Shown piece by piece: positions 1 to 7,224 of a DNA stretch of 26,336 nt. The DNA lies in the NCBI GenBank assembly GCA_029259535.1, contig JAPHEF010000028.1:1-26336 (forward strand), given 5' to 3'. Position 1 is the first letter of the stretch. The number at the start of each line of letters is the position of its first letter. Source of the stretch: Alkanophaga liquidiphilum (GTDB taxonomy: Archaea; Halobacteriota; Syntropharchaeia; Alkanophagales; B39-G2). The translations under genes and the position numbers were made by a program. Below the pieces are notes generated by a model. That model did not search any database, was not told the origin of the DNA, and saw only the letters and a program-made list of their open reading frames with translations.

Positions 1-146
1 GAATTCGCCGCTGAAGAATGATTTCTGCGTTTATAGTTTATCTCGTTATACATTCGAGAGCAGTTATCTGCCCATTCATGCAGTATCGCTTCTTCCTCTT
101 TACCCGGGTTCAGGTTGAAGGTGTTTGTCCGCTTTATCGCCGCCAT
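1..146 (-). CDS. tnpB: TnpB (IS200/IS605, IS1341-type) N-terminus, cut by window edge
   Basis: The minus strand from the ATG at 144-146 reads MAAIKRTNTFNLNPGKEEEA, then a helix containing HEWADNCSRMYNEINYKRR, and runs off the left edge after about 48 residues. This matches the start of TnpB proteins: a short beta strand with a basic-aromatic pattern, a 'xPxKEQE'-like turn (here NPGKEEEA), then a helix with xxCxxxYNxxxxxRR. TnpB is the RNA-guided nuclease of IS200/IS605 elements and the ancestor of Cas12. The catalytic RuvC part and the right end with its guide RNA lie outside the window. A TATA box at 166-175 puts transcription start at about the ATG, so the message is probably leaderless. 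No TnpA transposase is visible next to it, as in tnpB-only elements. Family recognition is from this N-terminal pattern only. Confidence 0.72.
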   Translation of the reverse strand, partial: MAAIKRTNTFNLNPGKEEEAILHEWADNCSRMYNEINYKRRNHSSAAN

Positions 147-165
147 TGATTATTTATGTCCTTAT

Positions 166-175
166 ACTTATAAAG
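166..175 (-). promoter_or_regulatory. TATA box of tnpB
   Basis: The minus strand reads CTTTATAAGT here, an archaeal TATA box centred about 25 nt before the tnpB ATG at 146. The spacing predicts a leaderless transcript. Confidence 0.55.
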
Positions 176-233
176 GGATACGAGTATGGGGAAGATGAAT
201 TATGCACGCTTCATCGCTACCGCCCTCCATACC

Positions 234-260
234 CCTCGCATTCATCCCCGCCCTGCGAGG
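234..260. repeat. Stem-loop between tnpB and the small CxxC gene (possible IS left end or terminator)
   Basis: CCTCGCA (234-240) pairs with TGCGAGG (254-260) around a 13-nt loop, and a second TGCGAGAGG follows. It lies about 90-115 nt upstream of tnpB and just past the stop of the small minus-strand gene. It could be the subterminal hairpin of the IS left end or a terminator for the small gene. The sequence alone does not decide. Confidence 0.3.
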
Positions 261-290
261 CTTTCTGCGAGAGGCATGGTAAGCAGGCGC

Positions 291-455
291 TTACTCGTAA
301 GCGGGCTTCCCAAACTCCCGCTCGTAAGCCCTGCAGAACGGGCATATCTTATGGTCTATATTTTTTACAAACCAGTATGCCAAGCCTTTTTTCCTATTCC
401 GTGCCCTCTTGCATATTGGGCATACTTCGGCACAAAACCTCGCCCGTCTGTTCAT
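291..455 (-). CDS. Small two-CxxC zinc-ribbon-like protein (54 aa)
   Basis: This 54-codon minus-strand frame starts at the ATG at 453-455 and stops at 291-293. It encodes a basic protein with one pair CPIC at residues 12-15 and a second, CPFC, at 38-41, separated by a W/F-rich stretch (AYWFVKNIDHKIC). Four cysteines in two CxxC pairs suggest one zinc-binding ribbon; two further cysteines are at 8 and 12. The TATA box at about 473-488 lies 25 nt upstream and predicts a leaderless start exactly at this ATG, which supports a real gene. A shared promoter makes it divergent to trkH. The C-terminus carries a short repeat, AYE twice, encoded by a direct repeat of GCTTACGAG. I do not recognise the family. 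Nucleic-acid binding is inference from the zinc-ribbon pattern. It could be a passenger of the neighbouring transposon or an independent gene. Confidence 0.6.
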   Translation of the reverse strand: MNRRARFCAEVCPICKRARNRKKGLAYWFVKNIDHKICPFCRAYEREFGKPAYE

Positions 456-472
456 CGTTAATCGTAACCGTT

Positions 473-488
473 CTCCTTTTAATTATGA
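473..488. promoter_or_regulatory. Bidirectional promoter (trkH / small CxxC gene)
   Basis: CTCCTTTTAATTATGA contains the near-palindromic TTAATTA. On the minus strand it is a TATA box about 25 nt before the small CxxC gene's ATG (455). On the plus strand it lies about 40 nt before the trkH ATG (522). Confidence 0.4.
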
Positions 489-521
489 GTTGCTCAATTA
501 GACAGGTGGCGGCGGCGGGGC

Positions 522-2015
522 ATGAGAAACGCAAAGATTGTCCTGCGGGATTTGGGCAGCATATTTGAGGTGGCGGGCGGCGTCATGCTGCTGCCGTTGG
601 TGGTAGTGGTAGTTTTTGACGAATTTTACCTCATGAAGCCGTTTTTGGGCATGGCGCTCGGCGTGCTTGCCGCCGGCGCCCTGCTCAGGTTTGCGTTTAG
701 GAGAGCTGGAGACACAGAGCTGAAACATGCAATGGTGTGCGCCGCCCTTTCTTGGCTGTTGCTGGCGTTGGTGAGTGCGACGCCGTTTGCGTGTTGCGGG
801 ATGAGCTTTCTCGATGCATTTTTCGAGGCGATGTCCGGCTGGACTGGCACTGGACTTACGATGATTCTGGAGCCGTCGAAGCTTCCGAAGACGCTCCAGT
901 TCTGGCGTTCGCTGATGCAGTGGGTAGGGGGCGTCGGCGTTATTGTATTAATGCTCTCGGTCCTCGCGAGACCGGGGACCGCCTCTTACCACCTTTACGT
1001 GTCCGAAGCCCGAGAGGAGAAAATAAAGCCAAGCGTCGTTTCGACAGTGCGGACAATCTGGTGGATTTACCTCGGCTTCACGCTCGTCGGCGTTCCACTA
1101 CTCTGGCTTTGCGGCATGCCGCTCTGGGCGGCAATAAACCATACGATGACCGGGATAAGCACAGGCGGCTTTTCTGTAGTGAAGGGAAGCATTGGTGCCT
1201 ACGACAATATCCGGGTGGAGCTTGCGCTACTCCCGATAATGATTTTGGGCGCCCTGCCGTTCCTCATACATTACAAAGTGCTCAGCGGCGAGCTTAAGGC
1301 GTTCTTTAAGGACGTGCAGTGCCGCTGGCTCTTCTTTTTGATTTTTGTCTTGCTGTTGCCGCTCCTGCTTGAAGTTGCGGGCGTGCCGCCGCTGTCGGCG
1401 TTGTCGTCGCTGTCGGCGTTGTCGGCATGGGCATCTTCGCTATCGGCGGCGTTTCGAGAGTCCATCTTCCAACTGGTCTCGGGGCTGACGTGCACCGGTT
1501 TCCAAACAGCAAATATCTGCTCGTGGACGCCGGGCGCGAAATTAATACTGGCAGCGGCGATGCTCGTCGGCGGCGCCGCAGGCTCGACCGCTGGCGGTAT
1601 AAAATTGTTGAGAGCGGCAGTCGTCTTCAGCAGCCTTCGCTGGTCGTTCCGAAGAATGTTGCTGCCGAAAACCGCAGTCACATACTTCAGACTCGGCGAG
1701 CGGGCTTTGGATGAGAAGGAAGCCAGCAGGATACTAATGGAGGTGTGTTTCGTGACTTTGTTGTGGTTTTTGTTTTTGCTCGTCGGCGTGATTGTGCTAT
1801 CGCACGTCGCCCCGCCGCCCTTCGACATAAGCGACGTCGTCTTCGAAGTCGTATCGGCGCAGAGCAACGTCGGGCTCTCTACAGGTCTCGCAAGCCCGCA
1901 CCTGCATTACTTAGGGAAAATAGTTATCATCTTCAACATGTGGGTCGGACGCCTCGAAATCATACCGGTGCTGATGCTCCTCAGGGCGCTCGTTAGGGGC
2001 TTTGAACCCTGGTGA
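522..2015 (+). CDS. trkH: Trk-type potassium uptake protein TrkH
   Basis: This 497-residue integral membrane protein belongs to the TrkH/KtrB superfamily of potassium channels, which import K+ through four selectivity-filter loops. The four P-loops are visible: SGWTGTGLT (105-113), TGISTGGFS (210-218), SGLTCTGFQ (320-328) and SAQSNVGLSTG (about 445-455). The conserved GGAAGSTAGGIK (350-361) and GRLEIIPVL near the C-terminus are also present. Length is normal for the family. TrkH normally works with a cytosolic NAD/ATP-binding ring protein, TrkA; none is encoded in this window, so the partner must be elsewhere. An unusual Ala/Ser/Leu-rich segment at 290-310, encoded by a short tandem repeat, sits in the loop before the third P-loop. 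The start at 522 has no good ribosome-binding site; the upstream TATA box supports initiation nearby. The UDG-like gene follows after 13 nt. Confidence 0.9.
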   Translation: MRNAKIVLRDLGSIFEVAGGVMLLPLVVVVVFDEFYLMKPFLGMALGVLAAGALLRFAFRRAGDTELKHAMVCAALSWLLLALVSATPFACCGMSFLDAFFEAMSGWTGTGLTMILEPSKLPKTLQFWRSLMQWVGGVGVIVLMLSVLARPGTASYHLYVSEAREEKIKPSVVSTVRTIWWIYLGFTLVGVPLLWLCGMPLWAAINHTMTGISTGGFSVVKGSIGAYDNIRVELALLPIMILGALPFLIHYKVLSGELKAFFKDVQCRWLFFLIFVLLLPLLLEVAGVPPLSALSSLSALSAWASSLSAAFRESIFQLVSGLTCTGFQTANICSWTPGAKLILAAAMLVGGAAGSTAGGIKLLRAAVVFSSLRWSFRRMLLPKTAVTYFRLGERALDEKEASRILMEVCFVTLLWFLFLLVGVIVLSHVAPPPFDISDVVFEVVSAQSNVGLSTGLASPHLHYLGKIVIIFNMWVGRLEIIPVLMLLRALVRGFEPW

Positions 2016-2028
2016 TGGGGGATAAGAA

Positions 2029-2646
2029 ATGCGATCTTGGCGCGAGTTGCAGGACGAGGTGCGGAGGTGCTGCACGGCACGATGCAGGGAGCGGGGCGTG
2101 GTCTGCCCGCCGGGGGAGAGGGTTCCGGAGTGGGAGCCTGCGGGCGTCCGCCTCCTATTCGTATCCGAGGCGCCGCCACTGCGGCGGAAGCGCTACTTCT
2201 ACTTTGAGGACGAGAGCGATCGGCTGAGGGCGGGCTTGTTCGAGGTTTTGCGGCGCGTGGGCTTCGAGGTTCGAAGCGTGGAGGAGTTCATTTCCAGAGG
2301 TCTCTACCTCGTGACGACTGTGAAATGCCCATCTGAGAGAAACGGACGAAACGTCCCTCCGAGGAAGGGAGTCATAAGGGAGTGCACGGAACGGCACTTG
2401 CGCCACGAGATTGAGTACATAAAACCCGAGGGCATCTGCCTCCTCGGAAGAACGGCGCGGCTCGGCTTCTCGACGCTCTGCGAACGCCCCGTGAGGGTCG
2501 GTGAGATGTTCGAAATTGGAGTTTCGGGCAGGAGCGTCAAGGTCATGCCAACGCACTGGCCCACGAAGAGGCACGGACGCTTCGACGAGATAATAGAGCA
2601 CGTGAGGACGTTAATGACCGTTTTAGGGATGTTAGAGGGGGCATAG
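2029..2646 (+). CDS. Uracil-DNA glycosylase superfamily protein, atypical
   Basis: This 205-residue protein is related to the [4Fe-4S] family-4/5 uracil-DNA glycosylases, which excise uracil or other deaminated bases from DNA. The fold signature is visible: LLFVSEAPP (42-50) in the place of the usual GExPG motif; TTVKCP with a conserved Asn/Arg/Pro run (96-111); a cysteine at 119; EIEYIKPEGICLLGRTA (127-143), typical of the superfamily core; and MPTHWPTKRHG (173-183) in the place of the HPS/HPxP active-site motif. Cys100 and Cys119, with the N-terminal cysteines at 14/15/19/26, could hold an iron-sulfur cluster. The acidic residue that normally follows GExPG is replaced by a basic stretch (RRKR), so the substrate may differ. 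GGGG lies about 8 nt before the ATG. It is 13 nt after trkH and probably cotranscribed. Its 3' end overlaps the convergent 5S rRNA gene by about 6 nt. Confidence 0.68.
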   Translation: MRSWRELQDEVRRCCTARCRERGVVCPPGERVPEWEPAGVRLLFVSEAPPLRRKRYFYFEDESDRLRAGLFEVLRRVGFEVRSVEEFISRGLYLVTTVKCPSERNGRNVPPRKGVIRECTERHLRHEIEYIKPEGICLLGRTARLGFSTLCERPVRVGEMFEIGVSGRSVKVMPTHWPTKRHGRFDEIIEHVRTLMTVLGMLEGA

Positions 2647-2763
2647 CGGCGATCCATGCTTCCCACGGGCTCGCGCACCGTAGTACAACACGGAACGCAG
2701 GCAGGCTTAACTTCCGGGTTCGGGATGGGTCCGGGTGTTTCCCTACCGCTATGGCCGCTATGC
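2641..2763 (-). rRNA. rrf: 5S ribosomal RNA
   Basis: The reverse complement has the 5S layout: GCATAGCGGC at the 5' end pairs perfectly with GCCGCTATGC at the 3' end as helix I. It also contains the hallmark core CCCATCCCGAACCCGGAAG followed by TTAAGC. Length is about 123 nt, normal for 5S. No 16S or 23S gene is in the window, so this copy appears unlinked from the large rRNAs, a known arrangement in some archaea. The exact mature ends may differ by a few bases from the helix I boundaries given here. Confidence 0.93.
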
Positions 2764-2780
2764 AGTTTGATGTTGCAGGG

Positions 2781-2799
2781 ATAAAAACTTAAAACTTTC
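2781..2799 (-). promoter_or_regulatory. Candidate 5S rRNA promoter
   Basis: The minus strand carries CGAAAGTTTTAAGTTTTTAT about 20-35 nt upstream of the 5S 5' end. It has a BRE-like purine run followed by T/A-rich sequence, consistent with an archaeal promoter for a stand-alone 5S gene. The rest of 2764-2900 shows no gene. Confidence 0.4.
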
Positions 2800-2900
2800 G
2801 GCTTGCTACGTTAGGGCTGCAAGAGAGACATACCTGCCTCCTCCCAGCAAGCATCGGGAACTTTTCTTTTTGTTCATTCTCCAAGACATCATCGCGGAAA

Positions 2901-4415
2901 TCACGACTCCAGCGGGTTCAAGCCCTGCTCCATGTCTTTTATGTAGGGTTTGAGTTTCTTTTCCATGTATTTAGTGAAGAGTTTGATTGTGGCGGCTCTC
3001 GGCGCTGCAACCCTCGTCATCCCAAAATACTCATCGATGAGCGTATAGACCCACCTGAAATCGTGCTTCAGGCACGCTGCAAACAGCATCCAATGCTCAG
3101 GCAGCATCTTCTTCATCGTGAAAAAGCTCTCAGCAGTTAAATTCCCAATCGGCACGAAGAACAGAGGCACTATTAAAGACTTATACCCCCGTAGGTCCTC
3201 AATTAGCTCAAGCGTCTTGAGAACGTCCTTCGCCTCCTCCCTCGGCAAGCCCATGACGAGCGTCGAGCACGGCACCCAATAATTCTCCTTAAGAATTTCG
3301 TGCGCCTCAAGGACCACCTCTCGCCACTCTTCGGGTTTAAAGGGGCGCACTTTGCCCTGCATGTGCAGTTCTACGAGTCGTTCTGAACCGGTTTCGATAC
3401 CGGTCTGCCCAGAAGCCCACGGATTTTCTTTCGTGCCGACTTCCATTATCTCACTGAGTTCGCTCACGAGGGCGGGCTTCGCAACGACGGATGCGAAGGC
3501 AAAATGTGAAATCCCGATGTCTAGCGGGCGGTTCTCTTCAATGTAGAGCCGCTTCACTGCCTCAAAAAGCTCAATGACCGCTTGTTCGTTCGGGATGACG
3601 CCGTTTGCCTTATAACGAAGCACGTCCTCAGCGTGTAGCAAGACCCGTCCGACTTTCCGCAAGTTCAGCCGCACTTCCTCCAAGATGTGCTCGGGCGGTA
3701 GGCATCGGAACTTTAGCATTGTCGGGTTACAGAACTTACAACCGCGCCCACAACCGCGGGCGATTTCAACAAGCCCGTTCACAGTCGCTCCTTTGATTTT
3801 TGGGAATTTTTCAAGCGGCACGACCTCACCGTGCACGAATCTCGGCAGCTCCTCGCCGTTCACTGCCTTTTTAAAAAGCTCAGGCGCCACGAGCTCGCCC
3901 TCGCCCACGAGCACGCAGTCTATATCGAATTTCATCCTGATACGTTCGTCTTCAAGCTGCCACGCCCCCGGACCGCCGACGATGACCTTAAGCTGGTGTT
4001 TTCGGATAACGGGATTCCGCATCAAGCGTCTAAAGGATATTGCGTTGAAAGGCTCCTTGCCAGCGAGGTTTGAGAACGTCGAGGATGCCGGACCAAGTCC
4101 GAGAGGGTCGTTCGTCGAGACGCCGAGAACTTTTGTCCGCTTGTCCACAGCTCGATTCAACATGTCAGGATGGACAACTACGACCTCATCTCGGGAAAAG
4201 CCGTTTTCGAGGAGTGCCGCCTCTATCCGGCGTAAGCCGCAAGGCGCGAACTTTGCAGAAATACCATCGTCATCCACGGGCGCCGGCGGGCAAAATAATT
4301 TTTCATAGATGTATTCGGGGATTGCGGCGGGAGCACATGCGGCAAAGCCCAAAAACTCCCCCCTATGGTAATCGGACATTAACGTTTTGTCAGCCGTCAA
4401 TACTATCTCTACCAT
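2901..4415 (-). CDS. B12-binding-type radical SAM enzyme (504 aa)
   Basis: The N-terminal half (about 55-200) resembles a cobalamin-binding Rossmann domain: PCGLRRIEAALLE, KVLGVSTNDPLGLGP, KVIVGGPGAW, DCVLVGEGE. The classical DxHxxG cobalamin-ligand motif is not obvious. The radical SAM cluster motif is CGRGCKFC (Cys222, Cys226, Cys229), followed by a TIM-barrel-like region with a GIETGSERL strand. Radical SAM enzymes cleave S-adenosylmethionine to start radical chemistry; the B12 subclass performs methyl transfers, cyclisations and C-C bond formation. AGGAGAG sits 4 nt before the ATG. It is the last gene of a four-gene operon and starts 24 nt after the preceding radical SAM gene. The substrate is unknown. 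The N-terminal half recalls, from memory only, archaeal radical SAM proteins of the GDGT ring synthase (Grs) type; this is not verified. Confidence 0.82.
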   Translation of the reverse strand: MVEIVLTADKTLMSDYHRGEFLGFAACAPAAIPEYIYEKLFCPPAPVDDDGISAKFAPCGLRRIEAALLENGFSRDEVVVVHPDMLNRAVDKRTKVLGVSTNDPLGLGPASSTFSNLAGKEPFNAISFRRLMRNPVIRKHQLKVIVGGPGAWQLEDERIRMKFDIDCVLVGEGELVAPELFKKAVNGEELPRFVHGEVVPLEKFPKIKGATVNGLVEIARGCGRGCKFCNPTMLKFRCLPPEHILEEVRLNLRKVGRVLLHAEDVLRYKANGVIPNEQAVIELFEAVKRLYIEENRPLDIGISHFAFASVVAKPALVSELSEIMEVGTKENPWASGQTGIETGSERLVELHMQGKVRPFKPEEWREVVLEAHEILKENYWVPCSTLVMGLPREEAKDVLKTLELIEDLRGYKSLIVPLFFVPIGNLTAESFFTMKKMLPEHWMLFAACLKHDFRWVYTLIDEYFGMTRVAAPRAATIKLFTKYMEKKLKPYIKDMEQGLNPLES

Positions 4416-4439
4416 ATTTCTCTCCTCTTGCCCCTGTCA

Positions 4440-5801
4440 TCAATGATATTCCAAAGTTCCTAATAAAGCTTTTTTGAGCACGAAGAACCTCCTACGCAAT
4501 ATCTGTTCGAGCAGGAAACGGGGGCGTAAGTAAAAACTCAAGTATGCTTTACGAAGCCATTTTTTCAGCTGCTCTGCGGTCATTCCAGGGATGTTCATTA
4601 CAGGCTCCAACGTCGTGTATTTCGCCCAATTCTTCGTGAGCAGCAGTCCCCTTTTTAGAGCGAGCTCAAAGAGCTTCGTTCCTGGGAATGGCGTGCACAG
4701 CGTGAACTGTGCGTATGTAGGCTTTAGCTTCTTTGCGAGCTTTATTGTGCTTTTTATCGTGCTTACGGTCTCGCCGGGGACGCCGATGATGAAAGATGTA
4801 AGGACGTTCAGTCCTGCCTCCTTTAAGGTTTTGACGGCGCGCTCAGCCTTTTCGAGCGTGGTATTCTTTCCGATGATGTCAAGGATGCGCTGCGAGCCCG
4901 ACTCCACGCCGACGTAAACGCTATGGCACCCCGCTTTTTTCAGCTTCTCCGCAAGTTTCTTGCTTACCGTGTTTACATGGGAGGAACAGCTCCATGAAAT
5001 TTCCAAACGCTCCCTTATCATCAGGTCGCATATCCTCTCAGCACGCTTCTTACTGAGAGTGAAGGTGTCATCCAAGAACTCTATTTCTTGGATGCCATAT
5101 TCGTCCCTAAGCAATCTGAGCTCCTCAATGATGTTCTCCGGCGAGCGAGCTCGCCATTTCTTGCCAAATAGCGTTGATGATGCGCAGAAAATGCATTTGA
5201 ACGGACAGCCACGGCTCGTCATCACGTTGCCGAACCTGTGTCCGGAAATTTCGTATTTTCCCATGGGTAGCAGGTCGTACGCCGGAAACGGGGGCTCATC
5301 GAGATTTTTCATGAACGGGCGTGGCTCGTTGCTTCTTATTTCAGATTTGTGCCTGAACGTTATTCCGCTAACGTTCTTCAGCGGCAGCTCCCGCTTCCAA
5401 GCGCTCAGAAGCTCTTTAAGTGTGAGTTCGCCCTCGCCTCTGATGACGACGTCAATAGCATCGCACTCTGCAAGCGTCTCCTCCGCCGTGAACGTCACGT
5501 GCGGACCGCCCATGACGGTCTTGACCTCGGGGTTAAGCTTCTTCGCCAGTCTTGCAACGGCGTAAGCGTCATAGATGGCAGGAGTGGTCGTAGTTATGCC
5601 GACGACCTCGGGCTCATACTTCTTAAACTCACGGCGAAGGTCATCTAGCGTGTAATCCAGCGTCAGAGCATCCACTATTTTCACATCATGCTCGTCCCTG
5701 AGCGTCGCTGCCAAGTATGCCAAGCCAAGGGGCACGCCGGTCGTGCCGAGCACCGATTTTATGACGGAAGCGGAGTTCGGCTGGACGAGCACGACCCGCA
5801 T
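4440..5801 (-). CDS. B12-binding domain radical SAM enzyme (453 aa)
   Basis: This is a COG1032-type protein. The N-terminal B12-binding-like domain (1-150) has MRVVLVQPN, GVPLGLAYLAATL, VVGITTTTP and VMGGPHVTF. The radical SAM core has CPFKCIFC (Cys199, Cys203, Cys206), followed by EIEFLDDTF, GVESGSQRIL and FIIGVPGET, all typical strands of the family. A basic C-terminal tail follows. I place the start at 5801 rather than an upstream in-frame ATG at 5873 because AGGTGA lies 5 nt before it and the longer form would run into the preceding gene. Only 4 nt separate it from the stop of the SPASM gene upstream, whose last codons form this ribosome-binding site, so the two are translationally close. 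Substrate unknown. The lipid, methylation and tetrapyrrole enzymes of this class are all possible. Confidence 0.86.
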   Translation of the reverse strand: MRVVLVQPNSASVIKSVLGTTGVPLGLAYLAATLRDEHDVKIVDALTLDYTLDDLRREFKKYEPEVVGITTTTPAIYDAYAVARLAKKLNPEVKTVMGGPHVTFTAEETLAECDAIDVVIRGEGELTLKELLSAWKRELPLKNVSGITFRHKSEIRSNEPRPFMKNLDEPPFPAYDLLPMGKYEISGHRFGNVMTSRGCPFKCIFCASSTLFGKKWRARSPENIIEELRLLRDEYGIQEIEFLDDTFTLSKKRAERICDLMIRERLEISWSCSSHVNTVSKKLAEKLKKAGCHSVYVGVESGSQRILDIIGKNTTLEKAERAVKTLKEAGLNVLTSFIIGVPGETVSTIKSTIKLAKKLKPTYAQFTLCTPFPGTKLFELALKRGLLLTKNWAKYTTLEPVMNIPGMTAEQLKKWLRKAYLSFYLRPRFLLEQILRRRFFVLKKALLGTLEYH

Positions 5802-5805
5802 ATTC

Positions 5806-7215
5806 TCACCTATTAAGTATGCAGCCAGGGTCGCCGGCGAGGTAGTCGCCGGTGTAGCCGTAAGCACGGGCACGGCACCCCCCGCAGTAATAGCGGAACT
5901 TGCAGACGCTGCAGTGTCCTTTGAGCTTCGAGCGGTCCCTGAGGTCGTTTAAAATCTCGTTACTCGCCCAGAACTCCTCGAAGTCCACCTTCATGATGTT
6001 TCCGAGCGGCAGTTTGAAGAAGACGCACGGCATGAGCGTGCCGTCGGGCTCGACAGCTATGTAGCAGCGTCCGGCGCCGCAGCCGCCGATGAACTCCGCA
6101 AGCCCTTGCAATTTACCGGAGAGCCGGGGGTTGTAGAAGTGTGTCGGAACGAGGATTTCTTCTTCATCGCCCTTAAGCCTCTGGAGGGCGACCCTTGCGT
6201 ACTGCGGCGCCGTCGTCAATACGTCCAAGCTGCTGCCCCGGGCTTGCATCTCATCCCTTTTATCAAGAAGCGTGTTCAGGAGCGTCTCCCGCTCCTCTGG
6301 GCTGAGGTCGTATTCCACGATCTCGACGCCCCGCCCCGAAGGCACGAAGTTAAAGCCCATGAACCAGCGCACGCCGAGCTCGTCGCAAAGCTCTATGATT
6401 TTGGGCACCTCCTCGATGTTGAACCTCGTGATCGTCGTGGAGACATCTACGAAGATGTCGCCGCCGGCGGCGACCACGTTCTTAATGCCCTCAAGCGTCT
6501 TTTCAAACGCGCCGCTCACGCCCCTGAACGCATCGTGCGTCTCTGCGCTGGCGCCGTCGAGACTTATCTGGACGAACTTCACGCCAGCATCGCACATGCG
6601 AGCGGCAACATCTTCGCTGATGAGCGTGCCGTTCGTGGCGACGCCCACATACATGCCTTTATCCGCCGCATAGCTTGCAATATCAAAGAAATCTTTACGC
6701 ATCAGCGGCTCGCCCCCAGAGAATGCGAGGATAGGAACGTCGGCGTCTGCAAGTTTGTCCACGACAAGCATCGCATCTCTGGTGCTCAGCTCTTTTGAGG
6801 CTCGAGGGTAGGGGGCGGCGGCGTAGCAGTGCTTACACCGCAAGTTGCACTTGTATGTGAAGTCCCAGACGACGAGGAACGGCGAGCCCGGGACGAAGGG
6901 GCGGCGCACGCCGAACTTCTCGATGCCCCTGAGGACGCAAATCAAGCCTTTGCGCCAGTGCTTGTCTTTAAAGCGCTCGCGCACGGCGTCCTCGTCCATG
7001 CCGAGCGCCTTGCCGCCTCTTTTTAAGATTCTGGAGATTATTGAGGCTGCAGCCCTGCATTTTACGCAGGCATTTTCTAGTTCACCGACGTACAGATCGA
7101 GGGCGACATTCAGCCTCTTGCCACACTCGCACTCTGCATCCAGCAACCTCAATAAAGACCTAACGAGCGGGTTTCCGACCACAAATTCCAGAAGCTCAGC
7201 ATCCTCGGCTCGCAT
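5806..7215 (-). CDS. Radical SAM/SPASM domain protein with N-terminal cysteine-rich extension
   Basis: This 469-residue protein has the radical SAM motif CNLRCKHC (Cys123, Cys127, Cys130), then FSGGEPL, ATNGTL and QISLDG, typical of the PqqE/AhbD/MoaA-like group. A C-terminal SPASM domain binds auxiliary clusters: GGCGAGRCY, MPCVFF, then CSVCKFRYYCGGCRA and a final DPGC. The first about 110 residues form an unusual extension with CEC (29-31) and CVKC (50-53), which looks like a metal-binding knuckle, plus a helical region. SPASM enzymes often modify peptides or act in heme synthesis. No small precursor peptide is visible beside it, and AhbD function cannot be claimed. AGGAGGGGAGG directly precedes the ATG and overlaps the stop codon of acnX (9-nt gap). 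Second gene of the operon. Confidence 0.83.
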   Translation of the reverse strand: MRAEDAELLEFVVGNPLVRSLLRLLDAECECGKRLNVALDLYVGELENACVKCRAAASIISRILKRGGKALGMDEDAVRERFKDKHWRKGLICVLRGIEKFGVRRPFVPGSPFLVVWDFTYKCNLRCKHCYAAAPYPRASKELSTRDAMLVVDKLADADVPILAFSGGEPLMRKDFFDIASYAADKGMYVGVATNGTLISEDVAARMCDAGVKFVQISLDGASAETHDAFRGVSGAFEKTLEGIKNVVAAGGDIFVDVSTTITRFNIEEVPKIIELCDELGVRWFMGFNFVPSGRGVEIVEYDLSPEERETLLNTLLDKRDEMQARGSSLDVLTTAPQYARVALQRLKGDEEEILVPTHFYNPRLSGKLQGLAEFIGGCGAGRCYIAVEPDGTLMPCVFFKLPLGNIMKVDFEEFWASNEILNDLRDRSKLKGHCSVCKFRYYCGGCRARAYGYTGDYLAGDPGCILNR

Positions 7216-7224
7216 CCTCCCCTC

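Noticed and set aside
125..568. Plus-strand open frames of 147 and 91 codons before trkH
   Set aside because: Composition is Ser/Pro/Cys-rich without any family look, and they are antisense to tnpB and the small CxxC gene, whose promoter evidence is better.
2800..2900. tRNA or further rRNA next to the 5S gene
   Set aside because: No TTC-arm, anticodon stem or conserved rRNA stretch could be found on either strand.
3685..4308. 207-codon plus-strand frame opposite the 504-residue radical SAM gene, and similar long antisense frames elsewhere
   Set aside because: Long antisense frames are expected in G+C-rich genes; no domain, promoter or ribosome-binding site was seen.
5802..5873. 24-codon upstream extension of the second radical SAM gene
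   Set aside because: It would lie inside the preceding gene in another frame, and a good Shine-Dalgarno site sits before the ATG at 5801.
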